Positions 54,137-63,630 of a DNA stretch of 64,000 nt are shown piece by piece. The stretch is from Planomonospora_B alba (lineage in GTDB: Bacteria; Actinomycetota; Actinomycetes; Streptosporangiales; Streptosporangiaceae): positions 124,001 through 188,000 of the forward strand of contig NZ_BAAAUT010000004.1 in NCBI RefSeq assembly GCF_039534085.1. The letters run 5' to 3'. The position numbers were made by a program, and so were the translations under genes. Numbering within the stretch: the stretch's first letter is position 1; every line of letters starts with the position of its first letter. Below the pieces are notes generated by a model. That model was not told the origin of the DNA. It worked only from the letters and a program-made list of their open reading frames with translations, and ran no database searches.

Positions 54137-54876
54137 CGAGTACGACGAGGACCTCGACGGGCCCGGCGCCGAGACGCCCGCCGACCCCCGCGACCCGGGC
54201 GAGGCGTTCGTCCCCGCCGACGGGGTCTACCGCTGGGACATGGCGGGCGCCCACCGGGAGACCTACGCCGGGCTGCCCGTCGCCGAACCGCACGTGATCG
54301 TCCACCATCGCAGCCCCGACCCGGCGGGCTTCGCCTGGCCGCTGTACGACGGCGACCCCCTCGAAGACGACGACGGCGGTACGACGTTCGCCGACGGACT
54401 GCGGGAGCTGCTCGCCACGGTCGACGGCTCCCGGATCCGCGCCCTCGTGGTCGCCGGGTGCAGCGCACGCAACGCCCCCGCCGTGCTCGCCGCCCACGCC
54501 CACCGGCTGCCCCGGCTCCGCTCGCTCTTCCTCGGCCTGGTCGAACCGGAGCACTGGGAGATCTCCTGGATCCAGCAGGGCGACATCACCCCGGTCCTGG
54601 AGGCCTTCCCCCGCCTGCGGCGGCTGGACGTGCGCGGGAGCGACGGCCTCGTCCTGCGCCCCGTACGGCACGCGCACCTGGAGATCCTGCGGTTCGAGAC
54701 CGGAGGACTGCCCGGCCACGTCGTCCGCGCCCTCGGCCGGTGCGAACTGCCCGCCCTCACGCACCTGGAACTCTGGCGCGGAACGGCTCCGGCGGGTGCT
54801 GCCCGGCGTCGAGGTCGATCTTTCCGGACCCCAGAATCCGCTGGAGGAATGGCGCTACGTCGCCGTCTCGGAGTGA
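54096..54876 (+). pseudogene. STM4015-family leucine-rich-repeat protein, internally deleted
   Basis: From ATG 54096 or 54114 the frame gives an STM4015-like protein: FVVADGVYRW-like header, AWPLYDGDPLEDDDGG, RIRALVVAGCSARNAPAVL, LRSLFLGLVEPEHWEISWIQQ (cut between helices), PRLRRLDVRGSDGL and LPALTHLELW. At about 54780 it leaves the family, while the +1 frame from 54781 reads ERLRRVLPGVEVDLSGPQ ... WRYVAVSE and stops at 54874-54876, the usual C terminus of the family. A deletion that is not a multiple of three has therefore removed the last repeats. Confidence 0.7.
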
Positions 54877-55127
54877 GAAGCGCGACACCGTCAGCGGCCG
54901 ACCTGCGCAGCAGTTTCAGATCGAGCCCGAACTTCTCCGGGCTGACCGCGTCATGATCGCGTAGGCCTGCCACCAGCTGCGGCACGGCGGCACCGACGAG
55001 CGCCGTCACCGCGGTGCTGGCGCGCGCACGCCCGCGCACGCCCGCTGCGCGACCGGGTCACCATCTGTCTGCTCTGGCGAGGTAGACATGGTCAGCGAAC
55101 CGCCCCACTCCCCGGAAGGCCGATCGG

Positions 55128-56474
55128 ATGCGTACTGATTCCGCGGAGCTGCGCACCCGCGTCGACGGCTCCCCGATGTCGCGCATGCAGTGGTCGGTGA
55201 TCGTCGTGTGCGTGCTGCTCAACGTGGTGGACGGCTTCGACGTCCTGGTCATGTCCTACACCTCCGCCGCGGTGTCGGACGAGTGGTCGCTGTCGGACTC
55301 CCAGCTCGGCCTGCTGCTCAGCGCGGGCCTGGTCGGGATGGCGCTCGGGTCGCTGCTGCTGGCCCCGCTGGCCGACCGCGTCGGGCGGCGGGCGCTGATC
55401 CTGGCCTGCCTCGTGGTCGCCTCCGCCGGGATGCTGGGGTCGGCGCTGAGCCAGGACGCCGCCCAGCTCGGTCTGCTGCGCGTGCTCACCGGCATCGGCG
55501 TGGGCGGCATCCTGGCCGGCAGCAACGTCATCGCCGCCGAGTACGCCAACGGCCGCTGGCGGGGCCTGGCCGTCAGCCTGAATGTGGTCGGCTACGCCGT
55601 CGGCGCCACCGCGGGCGGGGTCGTCACGGTGGCGCTGCAGAGCTCGTCCGGCTGGCGGTCGGTGTTCGTCTTCGGCGGCGCAGGCACGGCCCTGCTCATC
55701 GGTGTGGTGCTGTTCCGGCTTCCCGAGTCCCTGGACTTCCTGCTCGCCAAGCCCTCACCGGGCGCCCTGGAGCGCCTCAACGGGCTGCTCGCCGCGATGC
55801 GGCAGCCTGCTCTGGAGTCCATGCCCGAGAGCCCGGACAGGCTCGCCGCGCCGGCGCCCCGGATCCGGCGGATCCTCACCCCGCGGCTACGCCGCGACAC
55901 GCTGCTGATCTGGGCGGGTTTCTTCGCCGCCATGTCCGCGTTCTACTTCGTCACGAGCTGGACGCCGAAACTGCTGGTGGAGGCCGGCCTGTCGGTCGCT
56001 CAAGGCGTCACCTGGGGGGTGCTGCTCAACCTAGGCGGCGTCTTCGGCACCGTGCTGCTGGGCCTGCTGGCGGCCCGCTTCGCGCTCAAGCGCCTGCTGG
56101 TGGGCTGCGCGCTCGCCACGGCCGTGTCGCTCGTCCTGTTCGTCCCCGCCCTCTCCACGTACGGGGTGCTGCTCGCGCTGGGCGCGCTGATCGGCCTGTC
56201 CGCCAACGGCTGGGTCGCCGGCCTGTACACCCTGGCCCTGGCCACCTATCCGCCCGCGGTGCGCGCGACCGGCGTGGGCTGGGGCGTCGGCATGGGCCGG
56301 ATCGGGTCGCTCGTCTCCCCCCTGGCCGCCGGCGGGCTGCTCGACTCCGGCTGGGACCCGGGGCGGCTCTACCTGGCGGCGGCGGTCGTGGTCGCGGTCG
56401 GCGGGCTGGCCGTGTACGCCGTTCGCCCGGCCACCGCCCGGGAGCGGGATCCGCTCCGGAGCGGAGCACGGTGA
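55128..56474 (+). CDS. MFS transporter, aromatic-acid/H+ symporter type
   Basis: 448 aa. The start is ATG 55128, with AAGG upstream. Motifs LNVVDGFDVLVMSYTSAAV, PLADRVGRRALIL and TGIGVGGILAGSNVIAAEYA (here split) match the aromatic acid/H+ symporter group (PcaK/BenK-like) with 12 membrane helices and a central cytoplasmic loop. It likely imports benzoate-type or related acids by proton symport. No catabolic genes are adjacent, so the substrate is inferred from the family only. Confidence 0.85.
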   Translation: MRTDSAELRTRVDGSPMSRMQWSVIVVCVLLNVVDGFDVLVMSYTSAAVSDEWSLSDSQLGLLLSAGLVGMALGSLLLAPLADRVGRRALILACLVVASAGMLGSALSQDAAQLGLLRVLTGIGVGGILAGSNVIAAEYANGRWRGLAVSLNVVGYAVGATAGGVVTVALQSSSGWRSVFVFGGAGTALLIGVVLFRLPESLDFLLAKPSPGALERLNGLLAAMRQPALESMPESPDRLAAPAPRIRRILTPRLRRDTLLIWAGFFAAMSAFYFVTSWTPKLLVEAGLSVAQGVTWGVLLNLGGVFGTVLLGLLAARFALKRLLVGCALATAVSLVLFVPALSTYGVLLALGALIGLSANGWVAGLYTLALATYPPAVRATGVGWGVGMGRIGSLVSPLAAGGLLDSGWDPGRLYLAAAVVVAVGGLAVYAVRPATARERDPLRSGAR

Positions 56475-56798
56475 CGCCGGCGCACGGCGCGCGGCGGTCG
56501 CGCGCCCGGCCGGCGGCGGATCCGCAGGCGCCGGCGGGCTCGGATCCACGACCAGGACAGCGGGAGCGGCGACAGGCGACCGGTCGGGCCGTCACTTCCC
56601 ACGGCGGCGGGGCCCGCGGGGCGACGTGGAGCCGTCGTGCTTGCCGTCCCCCGCCGGTACGAGTGGCTGAACCTGCTCACCTGTGCTGATATCCGAATAC
56701 ACATGACCCGGGATCCATATCGATATTGGACATATCGCCGCCGCCCATGGTCTTCTGATCGCCCCCATGAAGATCAGAGCCGAGAGCAGGGAGTCCGA
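56475..56798. promoter_or_regulatory. intergenic region with AT-rich palindromes before the beta-lactamase gene
   Basis: This 320-base gap has no gene. Its last third is AT-rich and contains ATATCGATAT (56717-56726) inside a CC..GG frame, with further GATATC and CATATCG copies nearby. These would suit a promoter and operator of the beta-lactamase gene at 56799. They do not match the BlaI operator consensus I know. Confidence 0.4.
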
Positions 56799-57758
56799 AT
56801 GAGGCGTGGTCATCACAGCCGGTTCCGGGTCAGGCTGGGAGCCTCCTTACTGGCGATCTCCACGGCGTTCGCCGCCGTCGCCGGCCCGGGCGGACCCGCG
56901 GGGGCCGACACCCGCCCCGTGTCCGCCGCGCCTTCCCTCCCCGGCACGCATGACGTCGGCGAGCGACTACGCGAGCTGGAGATCTCCTACCAGGGACGCA
57001 TCGGGGCCTTCGCGATCGACACGGGCACCGGCAGGACCATCTCCTACCGGGGCGGCGAGCGCTTCCCCAGCCGCTCCACCTTCAAGGCCATCCTGTGCGG
57101 CGCCATCCTGGCCAAGGCCCGCACGACCGACCCCGGCCTGCTGAACCGCACGCTGCGCTGGACGGCGCAGGAGGTGGTCACGGACTCCCCGATCACCGGG
57201 AAGCCGGAGAACATCGAGAACGGCATGACCGCCGAGCGCCTGTGCCACGCCGCGATCACGGTCAGCGACAACACCGCGGGGAACGTGCTGCTCAAGCAGA
57301 TCGGCGGTCCCGCCGGACTGACCCGCTACTACCGCTCGCTGGGAGACCCGGTCGGGCGGCTCGACCGCTGGGAGCCGCAGCTCAACGAGTGGAAGCCGGG
57401 CGAGAAGCGCGACACCGTCAAGCCCGCGTTCATGGCCCGCAGCCTGCAGAAGCTCACCGTGGGCGGCGTGCTGCACCCGCAGGACCGGCGGCGGCTGACC
57501 GGCTGGCTGCGGGACAGCACCACCGGCGCCGAGCGCATCCGCAAGGGGCTCCCGCAGGACTGGATCGTGGGCGACAAGACCGGGGGCGCGGCCGGAGCCT
57601 ACGCACCGGGCAGCGACATCGCCGTCGCCTGGCCGCCCTCCGGCGCGCCGCTGATCATCGCCGTCTACACCAACCGCGACGACCCCGCCGCGACCGTGGA
57701 CAACAGCGTGATCGCCAAGACGGCGACCCTGCTGGCCCGCGGATTGGGCCGCTTGTGA
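56799..57758 (+). CDS. class A beta-lactamase
   Basis: 319 aa from ATG 56799 (GGGAG upstream). A signal peptide spans ~1-36 (AGA-D). The catalytic S-T-F-K is at 93-96, SDN at 156-158, general-base Glu in WEPQLNE at 192, and KTGG at 260-263: all four class A signatures are intact and correctly spaced, so an active secreted penicillin-hydrolysing enzyme is expected. Substrate range cannot be read from sequence. It stands alone with its own AT-rich upstream region; no BlaR/BlaI or LysR regulator is adjacent. Confidence 0.93.
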   Translation: MRRGHHSRFRVRLGASLLAISTAFAAVAGPGGPAGADTRPVSAAPSLPGTHDVGERLRELEISYQGRIGAFAIDTGTGRTISYRGGERFPSRSTFKAILCGAILAKARTTDPGLLNRTLRWTAQEVVTDSPITGKPENIENGMTAERLCHAAITVSDNTAGNVLLKQIGGPAGLTRYYRSLGDPVGRLDRWEPQLNEWKPGEKRDTVKPAFMARSLQKLTVGGVLHPQDRRRLTGWLRDSTTGAERIRKGLPQDWIVGDKTGGAAGAYAPGSDIAVAWPPSGAPLIIAVYTNRDDPAATVDNSVIAKTATLLARGLGRL

Positions 57759-57813
57759 GCCCGCCACGGCGACGAACGGCACCGCCCCGGCTCCGATGCG
57801 TGTCCCTTCGCCA

Positions 57814-58407
57814 TCAACGGGGCTCCTCACCCGCCCCGCCGAGCGCGGCGGGGTCCTCGTAGCGGAGCAGGACGACGCCGTTGCCGAAGGTCCGGGTCCC
57901 GGCGAGCCGGAGGTCGCGCCTGGCGTCGGAGGGCTGGAACAGCGGCCTGCCCCGTCCGAGGACGACCGGGTGGACGTACAGCCGGTATTCGTCGATCAGT
58001 CCGAGGCGCATGAAGGCGGCGGCGAGTTCGGCTCCGCCGAGCGCCAGGTCTCCGCCGGGCTCCGCCTTGAGCTTCAGGATCTCCTCGGGGACGACGTCCC
58101 GGACCACGGTGGTGTTCCAGTCGGCCTTCTCCAGGGTCCGGGAGAAGACGAACTTCGGCATGTCCCGCCAGATACGGGCGAACTCGACCATGGGCCGGGT
58201 GCTCGCGGGGTCGGAGTCGGCCGTCGGCCAGAACTCGGCCATCAGTTCGTAGCTGCGGCGCCCGTCCAGGAAGGCGCCCATGGCGCCGAGCCACTCGTTG
58301 AAGTGGTCGTGCAGTTCGTCGTCGACCAGGTGCCAGTCCAGCTCGTGGTCCGGCCCTTCGAAGAAGCCGTCGAGGGAAACCGACATCGCAAAGGCGATCT
58401 TTCTCAC
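57814..58407 (-). CDS. dihydrofolate reductase family protein (RibD-C type)
   Basis: 197 aa. MRKIAFAMSVSLDGFFEGPD, LDGRRSYELMAEFWP, PKFVFSRTL, LKLKAEPGGDLALGGAELA and DEYRLYVHPVVLGRGRPLF are the standard YyaP/YwjB-like, RibD C-terminal-type reductase signature. Members bind NADPH; physiological substrates are mostly unknown. It is convergent with the beta-lactamase gene. The 58408-58796 gap toward the next plus-strand gene holds no gene. Confidence 0.9.
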   Translation of the reverse strand: MRKIAFAMSVSLDGFFEGPDHELDWHLVDDELHDHFNEWLGAMGAFLDGRRSYELMAEFWPTADSDPASTRPMVEFARIWRDMPKFVFSRTLEKADWNTTVVRDVVPEEILKLKAEPGGDLALGGAELAAAFMRLGLIDEYRLYVHPVVLGRGRPLFQPSDARRDLRLAGTRTFGNGVVLLRYEDPAALGGAGEEPR

Positions 58408-58796
58408 CGCGTTCTCCTCCGAAGCTCTCCCGGGCCGGGCCCGCCGATCGCGCCGTCCGTGCCCCGCCCCTCCGGCAGCCGGGTTTCCACGGAGACCGGG
58501 AGCGGGCGCGCCTACTCCGTGGGTATCACCCGGGTCCGACAGTCCCTGCCTCCCGCCTGTCCCCGCGGCCTCCGGATCGATCGGTCACCGGACCCCGGCC
58601 CGCGATCCCCCCTGGCGGGTCCCCGCCTTCCATGGAGCCGCCTTCCCGGATCGCCGTTTCCCGGTGGCCGGGGCGCACCGCCTGGATGCGCCCGTGTACG
58701 GCCGGAGCTTGCATGCGATGCCGCTCCGTCAGAGAATCCGCCGGAAAGCCGCGCCACCATCCCGCTGAGCAGACCACGCCCTCCAGAGGAGCCGAC

Positions 58797-59867
58797 GTGC
58801 GCATCACCCGGCATGTGACAGCCGCCGCACTGGCGACGGCGGCGACGATCTCCCTGACCCCGGTGGCCGTTCCGCCGGCCTCGGCCGAGACCCTCGACGT
58901 GATCAGCCCCTCGGGGCGCGCCGTCGCGCTGCGCGACGCGCCCCGCACGCTCTCGGTCACCTACGTCCACCGGGGCCGGCGGCACACCCTGGACGATTTC
59001 CTGGCCCGCACGAGGACGAGCGGATTCGTCGTCCTGGACGGCCAGGACGTCGTGGCCGAGCGCTACACGGGCGCGGACCGGACCACCCGGTTCCAGTCCT
59101 GGTCGGTGGCCAAGTCCTTCACCTCGGCCGCCGTGGGCCTCGCGCTCGGTGAGGGCAGGATCCGCTCACTGGACGACCCGGTGGACGCCTACCTGCCCGA
59201 GTTGGCCCGCTCGGGATACGCCGGGGTGTCCATCCGCGACCTGCTGCGCATGTCGTCCGGCATCGAGTGGGACGAGGCCGCAGACGTGCCGCGCCTGCAC
59301 GCCGCGGCCAACCGGGGCCTGCCGCTCAGGAGGACGGCCGCGCGGCAGGTGCGCGGCTGGAAGCCCGGCAGCCGTTTCGAGTACACCAGCATGAACTCCT
59401 TCGTCCTGGCCCGGCTCGTCGCCGAGACCACCGGCATGCCCTACCACCGGTACGTGGAGCGGAAGATCTGGCAGCCCGCCGGCATGGAGTCGACGGCGGG
59501 CATCGGCGACGACGCGGGCGGCGACGGCCTCGGTTACTGCTGCTACCACGCCACCGCCCGCGACTTCGCCCGGTTCGGGCTGCTCTACCTGCGCGGCGGC
59601 GCGTCCGGCGGACGCCAGGTCGTCCCCGCCTCCTGGGTCAGGGCGTCCACCAGGCCCTCACCGCGGAACCCGTCGTACGGCCTGCACTGGTGGCTCGGCC
59701 GGGGCGGGGACTTCATGGCGGCCGGGCTGGGCGGACAGTACGTCTACGTCTCCCCCGAGTACGGGGTGGTCATCGTCAAGTCGACGATCGGCGCGGGCCG
59801 GCCGGACCAGCAGGAGGCCCTGGCCGTCTTCCGCGCCGTGGCGAAGGAGGTCGCCAGGACCCGCTGA
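58797..59867 (+). CDS. secreted serine hydrolase (class C beta-lactamase/penicillin-binding fold)
   Basis: 356 aa from GTG 58797 (AGAGGA upstream). A signal peptide spans ~1-31 (ASA-E). The catalytic SVAK is at ~103-106, with a second-motif FEYTSMN (Tyr) and a final GLGGQYVYVSPEYGVV in place of KTG. This layout fits esterase or D-aminopeptidase-like members rather than a true beta-lactamase. Extracellular or cell-envelope hydrolase; substrate unknown. It stands alone, convergent with the alpha/beta-hydrolase gene. Confidence 0.85.
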   Translation: MRITRHVTAAALATAATISLTPVAVPPASAETLDVISPSGRAVALRDAPRTLSVTYVHRGRRHTLDDFLARTRTSGFVVLDGQDVVAERYTGADRTTRFQSWSVAKSFTSAAVGLALGEGRIRSLDDPVDAYLPELARSGYAGVSIRDLLRMSSGIEWDEAADVPRLHAAANRGLPLRRTAARQVRGWKPGSRFEYTSMNSFVLARLVAETTGMPYHRYVERKIWQPAGMESTAGIGDDAGGDGLGYCCYHATARDFARFGLLYLRGGASGGRQVVPASWVRASTRPSPRNPSYGLHWWLGRGGDFMAAGLGGQYVYVSPEYGVVIVKSTIGAGRPDQQEALAVFRAVAKEVARTR

Positions 59868-59915
59868 CCGGCGCCGGGGGCGACCGCCCCTTCGGGCCCG
59901 AAGACGCCGCACGTC

Positions 59916-61070
59916 TCAGGGCCGGCCGCACGCCGCAGGGCAGAACCCGACCTCCGGGGAGCGCGGTGACGGCCCCTCCAGGAGAGACCCTCGCCGTGAC
60001 TTCAGGTGCTGGTCGAGGAAGGCCGCCACGTACGCGCGGGTGAGCTCGGCGGAGCGCTCCGCGGGCAGAGCACCGGGGGCGGGCCTGATGCCGAGGGCGC
60101 CCGCCAGCAGCGGCAGATCGGTGAAGGACTGGTGGCCGGCGCCCGAGAGCACCAGCCAGCGCTTCCAGCCGGTCAGCAGCTTCCAGTCGCGGTCCCACGA
60201 GGTGTCGCGGCCCCCGGGGACGTGCTGCGGCGTACCCATGAACATGAACGGCCGGGAGAGCCCGCCCTCGGGGATCCGGGCGTAGGTGGTGCCGTCCATG
60301 TCGATCCCGGCGCGCACGCGGGAGTCCTCCACCATGGCCGCCAGGGCGGCGGCACCGCCGATCGACTGGCCCGCCATGGCGATCCGGGAGCGGTCGATCA
60401 CCTCGGAGCCGTCCCACTCCGCTGCCAGCCGGTCGAGCACGAAGGAGACGTCGGCCGCCCGGCCCTGGACCACGCCCGTGCCGAAGCCCGGGTCGGTGTC
60501 GCTGTCGCAGGCGAGGCATTCGGCGACCCGCCCGCCGGGGAGGGTCGTGGCGTGGCTCTCGTAGGGGTGGTCGATTCCGGCCACGACGTACCCGCGGCTG
60601 GCCAGGTCCTCGGCCAGGGAGGTGAGGGTGCTCACCGGCTTGGTGAACCCGGGAGAGAGCACGACCAGCGGAAGCCCGCGTCCTTCGGGGTCGGCGTCCT
60701 CGACGGCGTTCGTCCGCGTCCTGCTCAGCGTGTCGTACGGCACGCCCGTGATCCTGGAGCCCTTCAGCAGGAGCTCCGACTCCTTCGGCGTCATGTACGG
60801 CGCGCGCCGCCCGTCCCGTCGCCCGGTCGGGTACCACAGGGTGACTTTGAGCTCCCGGGCTCCGGCGTCGGGGTTCCAGGGATCGGCCCGGGAGGCGTCC
60901 TTCAGGTACAGGGCGGTGGTACCGACCGGGTGGGCGCCGGTGGGGGCGGGCAGGACGGCGGGGCCGGTCGGCGTGGCCGACGCGGCGGCGGGTCTGGGCG
61001 GCGGGGGCACGGAGCAGGCGGACGCGGCCAGGACGGCCAGTCCCGCGGCGACGGCCAGGATCTGTCTCAT
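59916..61070 (-). CDS. lipoprotein alpha/beta-hydrolase (PAF-acetylhydrolase-like)
   Basis: 384 aa. The lipobox LAASAC near residue 19 predicts a lipid anchor. The fold motifs are VVLSPGF, GYVVAGIDHPYESH, the nucleophile elbow AGQSIGG, an acid in GIDMDGT and the His in SGAGHQSF. Similar proteins hydrolyse ester or lipid substrates outside the cell. It follows the S41 protease gene by 12 bases on the same strand and probably belongs to the operon with the ABC exporter. Confidence 0.85.
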   Translation of the reverse strand: MRQILAVAAGLAVLAASACSVPPPPRPAAASATPTGPAVLPAPTGAHPVGTTALYLKDASRADPWNPDAGARELKVTLWYPTGRRDGRRAPYMTPKESELLLKGSRITGVPYDTLSRTRTNAVEDADPEGRGLPLVVLSPGFTKPVSTLTSLAEDLASRGYVVAGIDHPYESHATTLPGGRVAECLACDSDTDPGFGTGVVQGRAADVSFVLDRLAAEWDGSEVIDRSRIAMAGQSIGGAAALAAMVEDSRVRAGIDMDGTTYARIPEGGLSRPFMFMGTPQHVPGGRDTSWDRDWKLLTGWKRWLVLSGAGHQSFTDLPLLAGALGIRPAPGALPAERSAELTRAYVAAFLDQHLKSRRGSLLEGPSPRSPEVGFCPAACGRP

Positions 61071-61082
61071 CGGAAGGTCCGT

Positions 61083-62516
61083 TCACTCGTGCAGCAAGGT
61101 CAGGGCCTCGGCCAGGGCGGGATCGCGCCCGGCGGCCGCGTCCTGCGGGGTCAGGGGCACGTGGTGGTCGGGCGGCACGCCGATCCGGTCGATCACCTCG
61201 CGGCCGGGTCCCAGATGGCGTTTGGACGGGAGGCCCAGCAGGGTGTTGTTGCCCAGCAGGTACGAGCGGGCCGGGCCGGAGACGGCCCCGGCGGTCCTGG
61301 TTCCGACCAGCCGGCCGGCGCGCAGGTCCTTGACCGCGGAGCTGAAGTGCTCGCAGGCCGAGGCGCAGCCGTGGTCGATGAGCACCACCAGCGGCAGGCC
61401 GAGCAGCTCGACGGTGTCGTCGGTCCGCATGGTCTCGCATCTGTCGTCGACGGTGCACAGGTAGGCGGTGACCTCGCCGTGGACGAACGCGCTCACCAGC
61501 CGGGTCGCCTCCGCGGGGCTGCCGCCGCCGTTGCCGCGCAGGTCCAGCACGACGCCGGACAGCGTCCGGCCGGCGCGCAGCCTGGCGACGGCCTTGAAGA
61601 CCCGGTTCGCGGAGTCGGGGGTGAACCCGCGCAGCCGTACGTAGGCGGTGTCGTCGTCCAGCGGTTTCGACTGCACCACCCGCAGGGTGGCCGGATCCCG
61701 CGGGTAGAGGCCGGGCTTGAGCGTGGCGGTCCAGCGGCGGCCGGTGCTCTGCCGCAGGAGCCGCAGCCGGACCGGGCGGGCTTGCGGATACCGCGGGTAG
61801 AGGGCGGCGAGCGCGGGGCCGGCCCTGCCGTCGACGAAGGGCGCCGACCCGTTGATCGATTCGATGACGTCGCCCGGGCGCAGACCGGCGGCCCGAGCCG
61901 CGCCGCCCTCCACGGCGGTGACGAACAGCGGGGGGAGGGCGGCGCCGGGATCACCGGCCGTCTGCGCGGCGGTGGCCTGCGCGGCGGTGACGTTCGCCTG
62001 CAGGCCCAGGCCGTAGCCGTCGCCGTCGTAGTGGTCGGGGTGCCGCTCGATGTCGTGCGCCCAGCGGGCGTGGTTGTCGCCGAGGGCGGCCACGACGGCC
62101 TCCAGGGTGGCCACGGCCAGCCTGCCGCGCAGATCGGGGACCCGGTCGGTGATCTTGCGGTAGGCGGCCTCGAAGGCGGCCCAGTCGGCCTCGCGGTCAC
62201 CGGTCAGCGCCGGCATGACGGCCTCGGGCGCGTCGCGCCCGTTGCGGCCGAGCTCCCGGGTCAGAGCGGCGAATCCGGCGGTCAGCAGCGCGCGGGCGTC
62301 CAGCGTGGCACCGCTGTAGTGGTTGCCGAGGATGCAGAAGTACGCCTGCTCGATGACGTCGACCGTGGTGGGCGTCTCCGCGCCGAGAGGCCCGCGGGGT
62401 TGCGTGCAGGCCGTACCGGCCGCCGTGACCGCCTCGCCGCGCGGCGGCGCCGGCGCCGTGCAGGCCGCCGCCAGCAGGAGGGCGAGCCCGGCGGCCGCAG
62501 TCCTGACGGCGGTCAT
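61083..62516 (-). CDS. S41-family (tail-specific) peptidase, lipoprotein
   Basis: 477 aa. The lipobox is LLAAACT. A PDZ-like part (GLRPGDVIESINGSAPF) precedes the S41 catalytic region: GVVLDLRGNGGGS, LVVLIDHGCASACEHF with the candidate Ser, and VGTRTAGAVSG. Length and order fit the C-terminal-processing peptidase family. The membrane-anchored protease lies between an ABC permease and an esterase gene on one strand; its substrate is unknown. Confidence 0.88.
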   Translation of the reverse strand: MTAVRTAAAGLALLLAAACTAPAPPRGEAVTAAGTACTQPRGPLGAETPTTVDVIEQAYFCILGNHYSGATLDARALLTAGFAALTRELGRNGRDAPEAVMPALTGDREADWAAFEAAYRKITDRVPDLRGRLAVATLEAVVAALGDNHARWAHDIERHPDHYDGDGYGLGLQANVTAAQATAAQTAGDPGAALPPLFVTAVEGGAARAAGLRPGDVIESINGSAPFVDGRAGPALAALYPRYPQARPVRLRLLRQSTGRRWTATLKPGLYPRDPATLRVVQSKPLDDDTAYVRLRGFTPDSANRVFKAVARLRAGRTLSGVVLDLRGNGGGSPAEATRLVSAFVHGEVTAYLCTVDDRCETMRTDDTVELLGLPLVVLIDHGCASACEHFSSAVKDLRAGRLVGTRTAGAVSGPARSYLLGNNTLLGLPSKRHLGPGREVIDRIGVPPDHHVPLTPQDAAAGRDPALAEALTLLHE

Positions 62517-62580
62517 GCGCCCTCCTCCGCCGCTCGCCCTGGCACGGTGCGGTGCCCGCTGACGACCTCGGCGAGCCCGG

Positions 62581-63630
62581 TCATGACAGGCGCCTCCGGA
62601 TCCACCAGAAGCAGAACCCGGTGAGGCCCGCGGTGAGCAGGGCGTAGATCCCGGTCTCGATCCACTGGAAGGGCCAGAAGCGGTCGAGGGGATGGTAGGT
62701 CGCCCGCTGCCGGTAGCCGAGGCGGTTGATCTCGGCCAGGCACGCGCCCATTTCCGGTGGTCCCTGCGCCGGCGCGCAGGGACCCGACGTGGTGGAGATC
62801 TCGATGGGGCCTTCCTCTCCGATGCCGGCGATCATGCGCCCGGACGGATCGAGGAGGTCGCTGGACAAGGCCCAGGCCCCGGCGTGGCCGGGAACGGCCG
62901 ATCCCAGCACGATGTGCGCGGATCCGGTGTCCCCCTTGATGCCGATGCCGGACACGTTCGCCTCGCTGACCTCGAAGGTCGCCGTGACCGGGGGCATCAG
63001 GTGGGGCCTGACGAGCAGCGGCATGGCGAACTGGACCGCGGTGAAGACGGCCAGGGTGAGGGCCATGGCCGGCAGCGTGCGGCGCACCAGCATGCCCACG
63101 GTCACGCCGAGGACGAAGGCGAAGGCCGCATACCCCATCGGGGTGATGCCGCGCGCGCCGAAGACCAGAGGAGCCATCATGGCCAGTTCCGGGAAGGCCG
63201 ACCTGTCCAGGGGATCGGACCACCAGGTCACCACGAGGCCGCACAGGCAGGCGGCGGCCGTGGCGGTCAGGCCGATGAGCCCGAGCTTGACCGCCAGCCA
63301 ACGGCCGCGGGTGATGCTCTGGTTCCACACCAGCAGGTGCGTGCCCGCCTCGAGCTCGCGGGCGACCAGCGGCGCTCCCCAGAAGAGCCCGACGAGGGCG
63401 GGCACGAGCAGCACGACGAGGCTGGCGGCCAGGAAGGGCAACTGGTGCTCGTCGAAGAAGCGGTCGTAGAAGCGGCCGCAGGTGTCGTCCTGCGTGCAGG
63501 AGGCGATCCCCTCGGAGTAGCGGGAGGCCAGTTCCGGGCCGGTCAGGGCCAGGGCGGTGGTGAAGACGACGAGCACGGCCGCCGTCATCGCGGCCGAGCC
63601 GCGGAACTGGCGCCACGTCAGCCAGATCAT
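62581..63630 (-). CDS. ABC-2 type transporter permease
   Basis: 349 aa. Six hydrophobic segments, with the first after a short WLTWRQFRGS header and a large extracytoplasmic loop (~225-315) rich in charged residues. This is the ABC-2 exporter type seen in actinobacteria, probably exporting lipids, peptides or antibiotics. The start overlaps the stop of the ATPase gene (ATGA), so the two form the transporter. Confidence 0.85.
   Translation of the reverse strand: MIWLTWRQFRGSAAMTAAVLVVFTTALALTGPELASRYSEGIASCTQDDTCGRFYDRFFDEHQLPFLAASLVVLLVPALVGLFWGAPLVARELEAGTHLLVWNQSITRGRWLAVKLGLIGLTATAAACLCGLVVTWWSDPLDRSAFPELAMMAPLVFGARGITPMGYAAFAFVLGVTVGMLVRRTLPAMALTLAVFTAVQFAMPLLVRPHLMPPVTATFEVSEANVSGIGIKGDTGSAHIVLGSAVPGHAGAWALSSDLLDPSGRMIAGIGEEGPIEISTTSGPCAPAQGPPEMGACLAEINRLGYRQRATYHPLDRFWPFQWIETGIYALLTAGLTGFCFWWIRRRLS

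Noticed and set aside
60006..62624. 872-codon plus-strand open frame opposite the hydrolase and protease genes
   Set aside because: Spans two well-supported minus-strand genes and the gap between them; low complexity.
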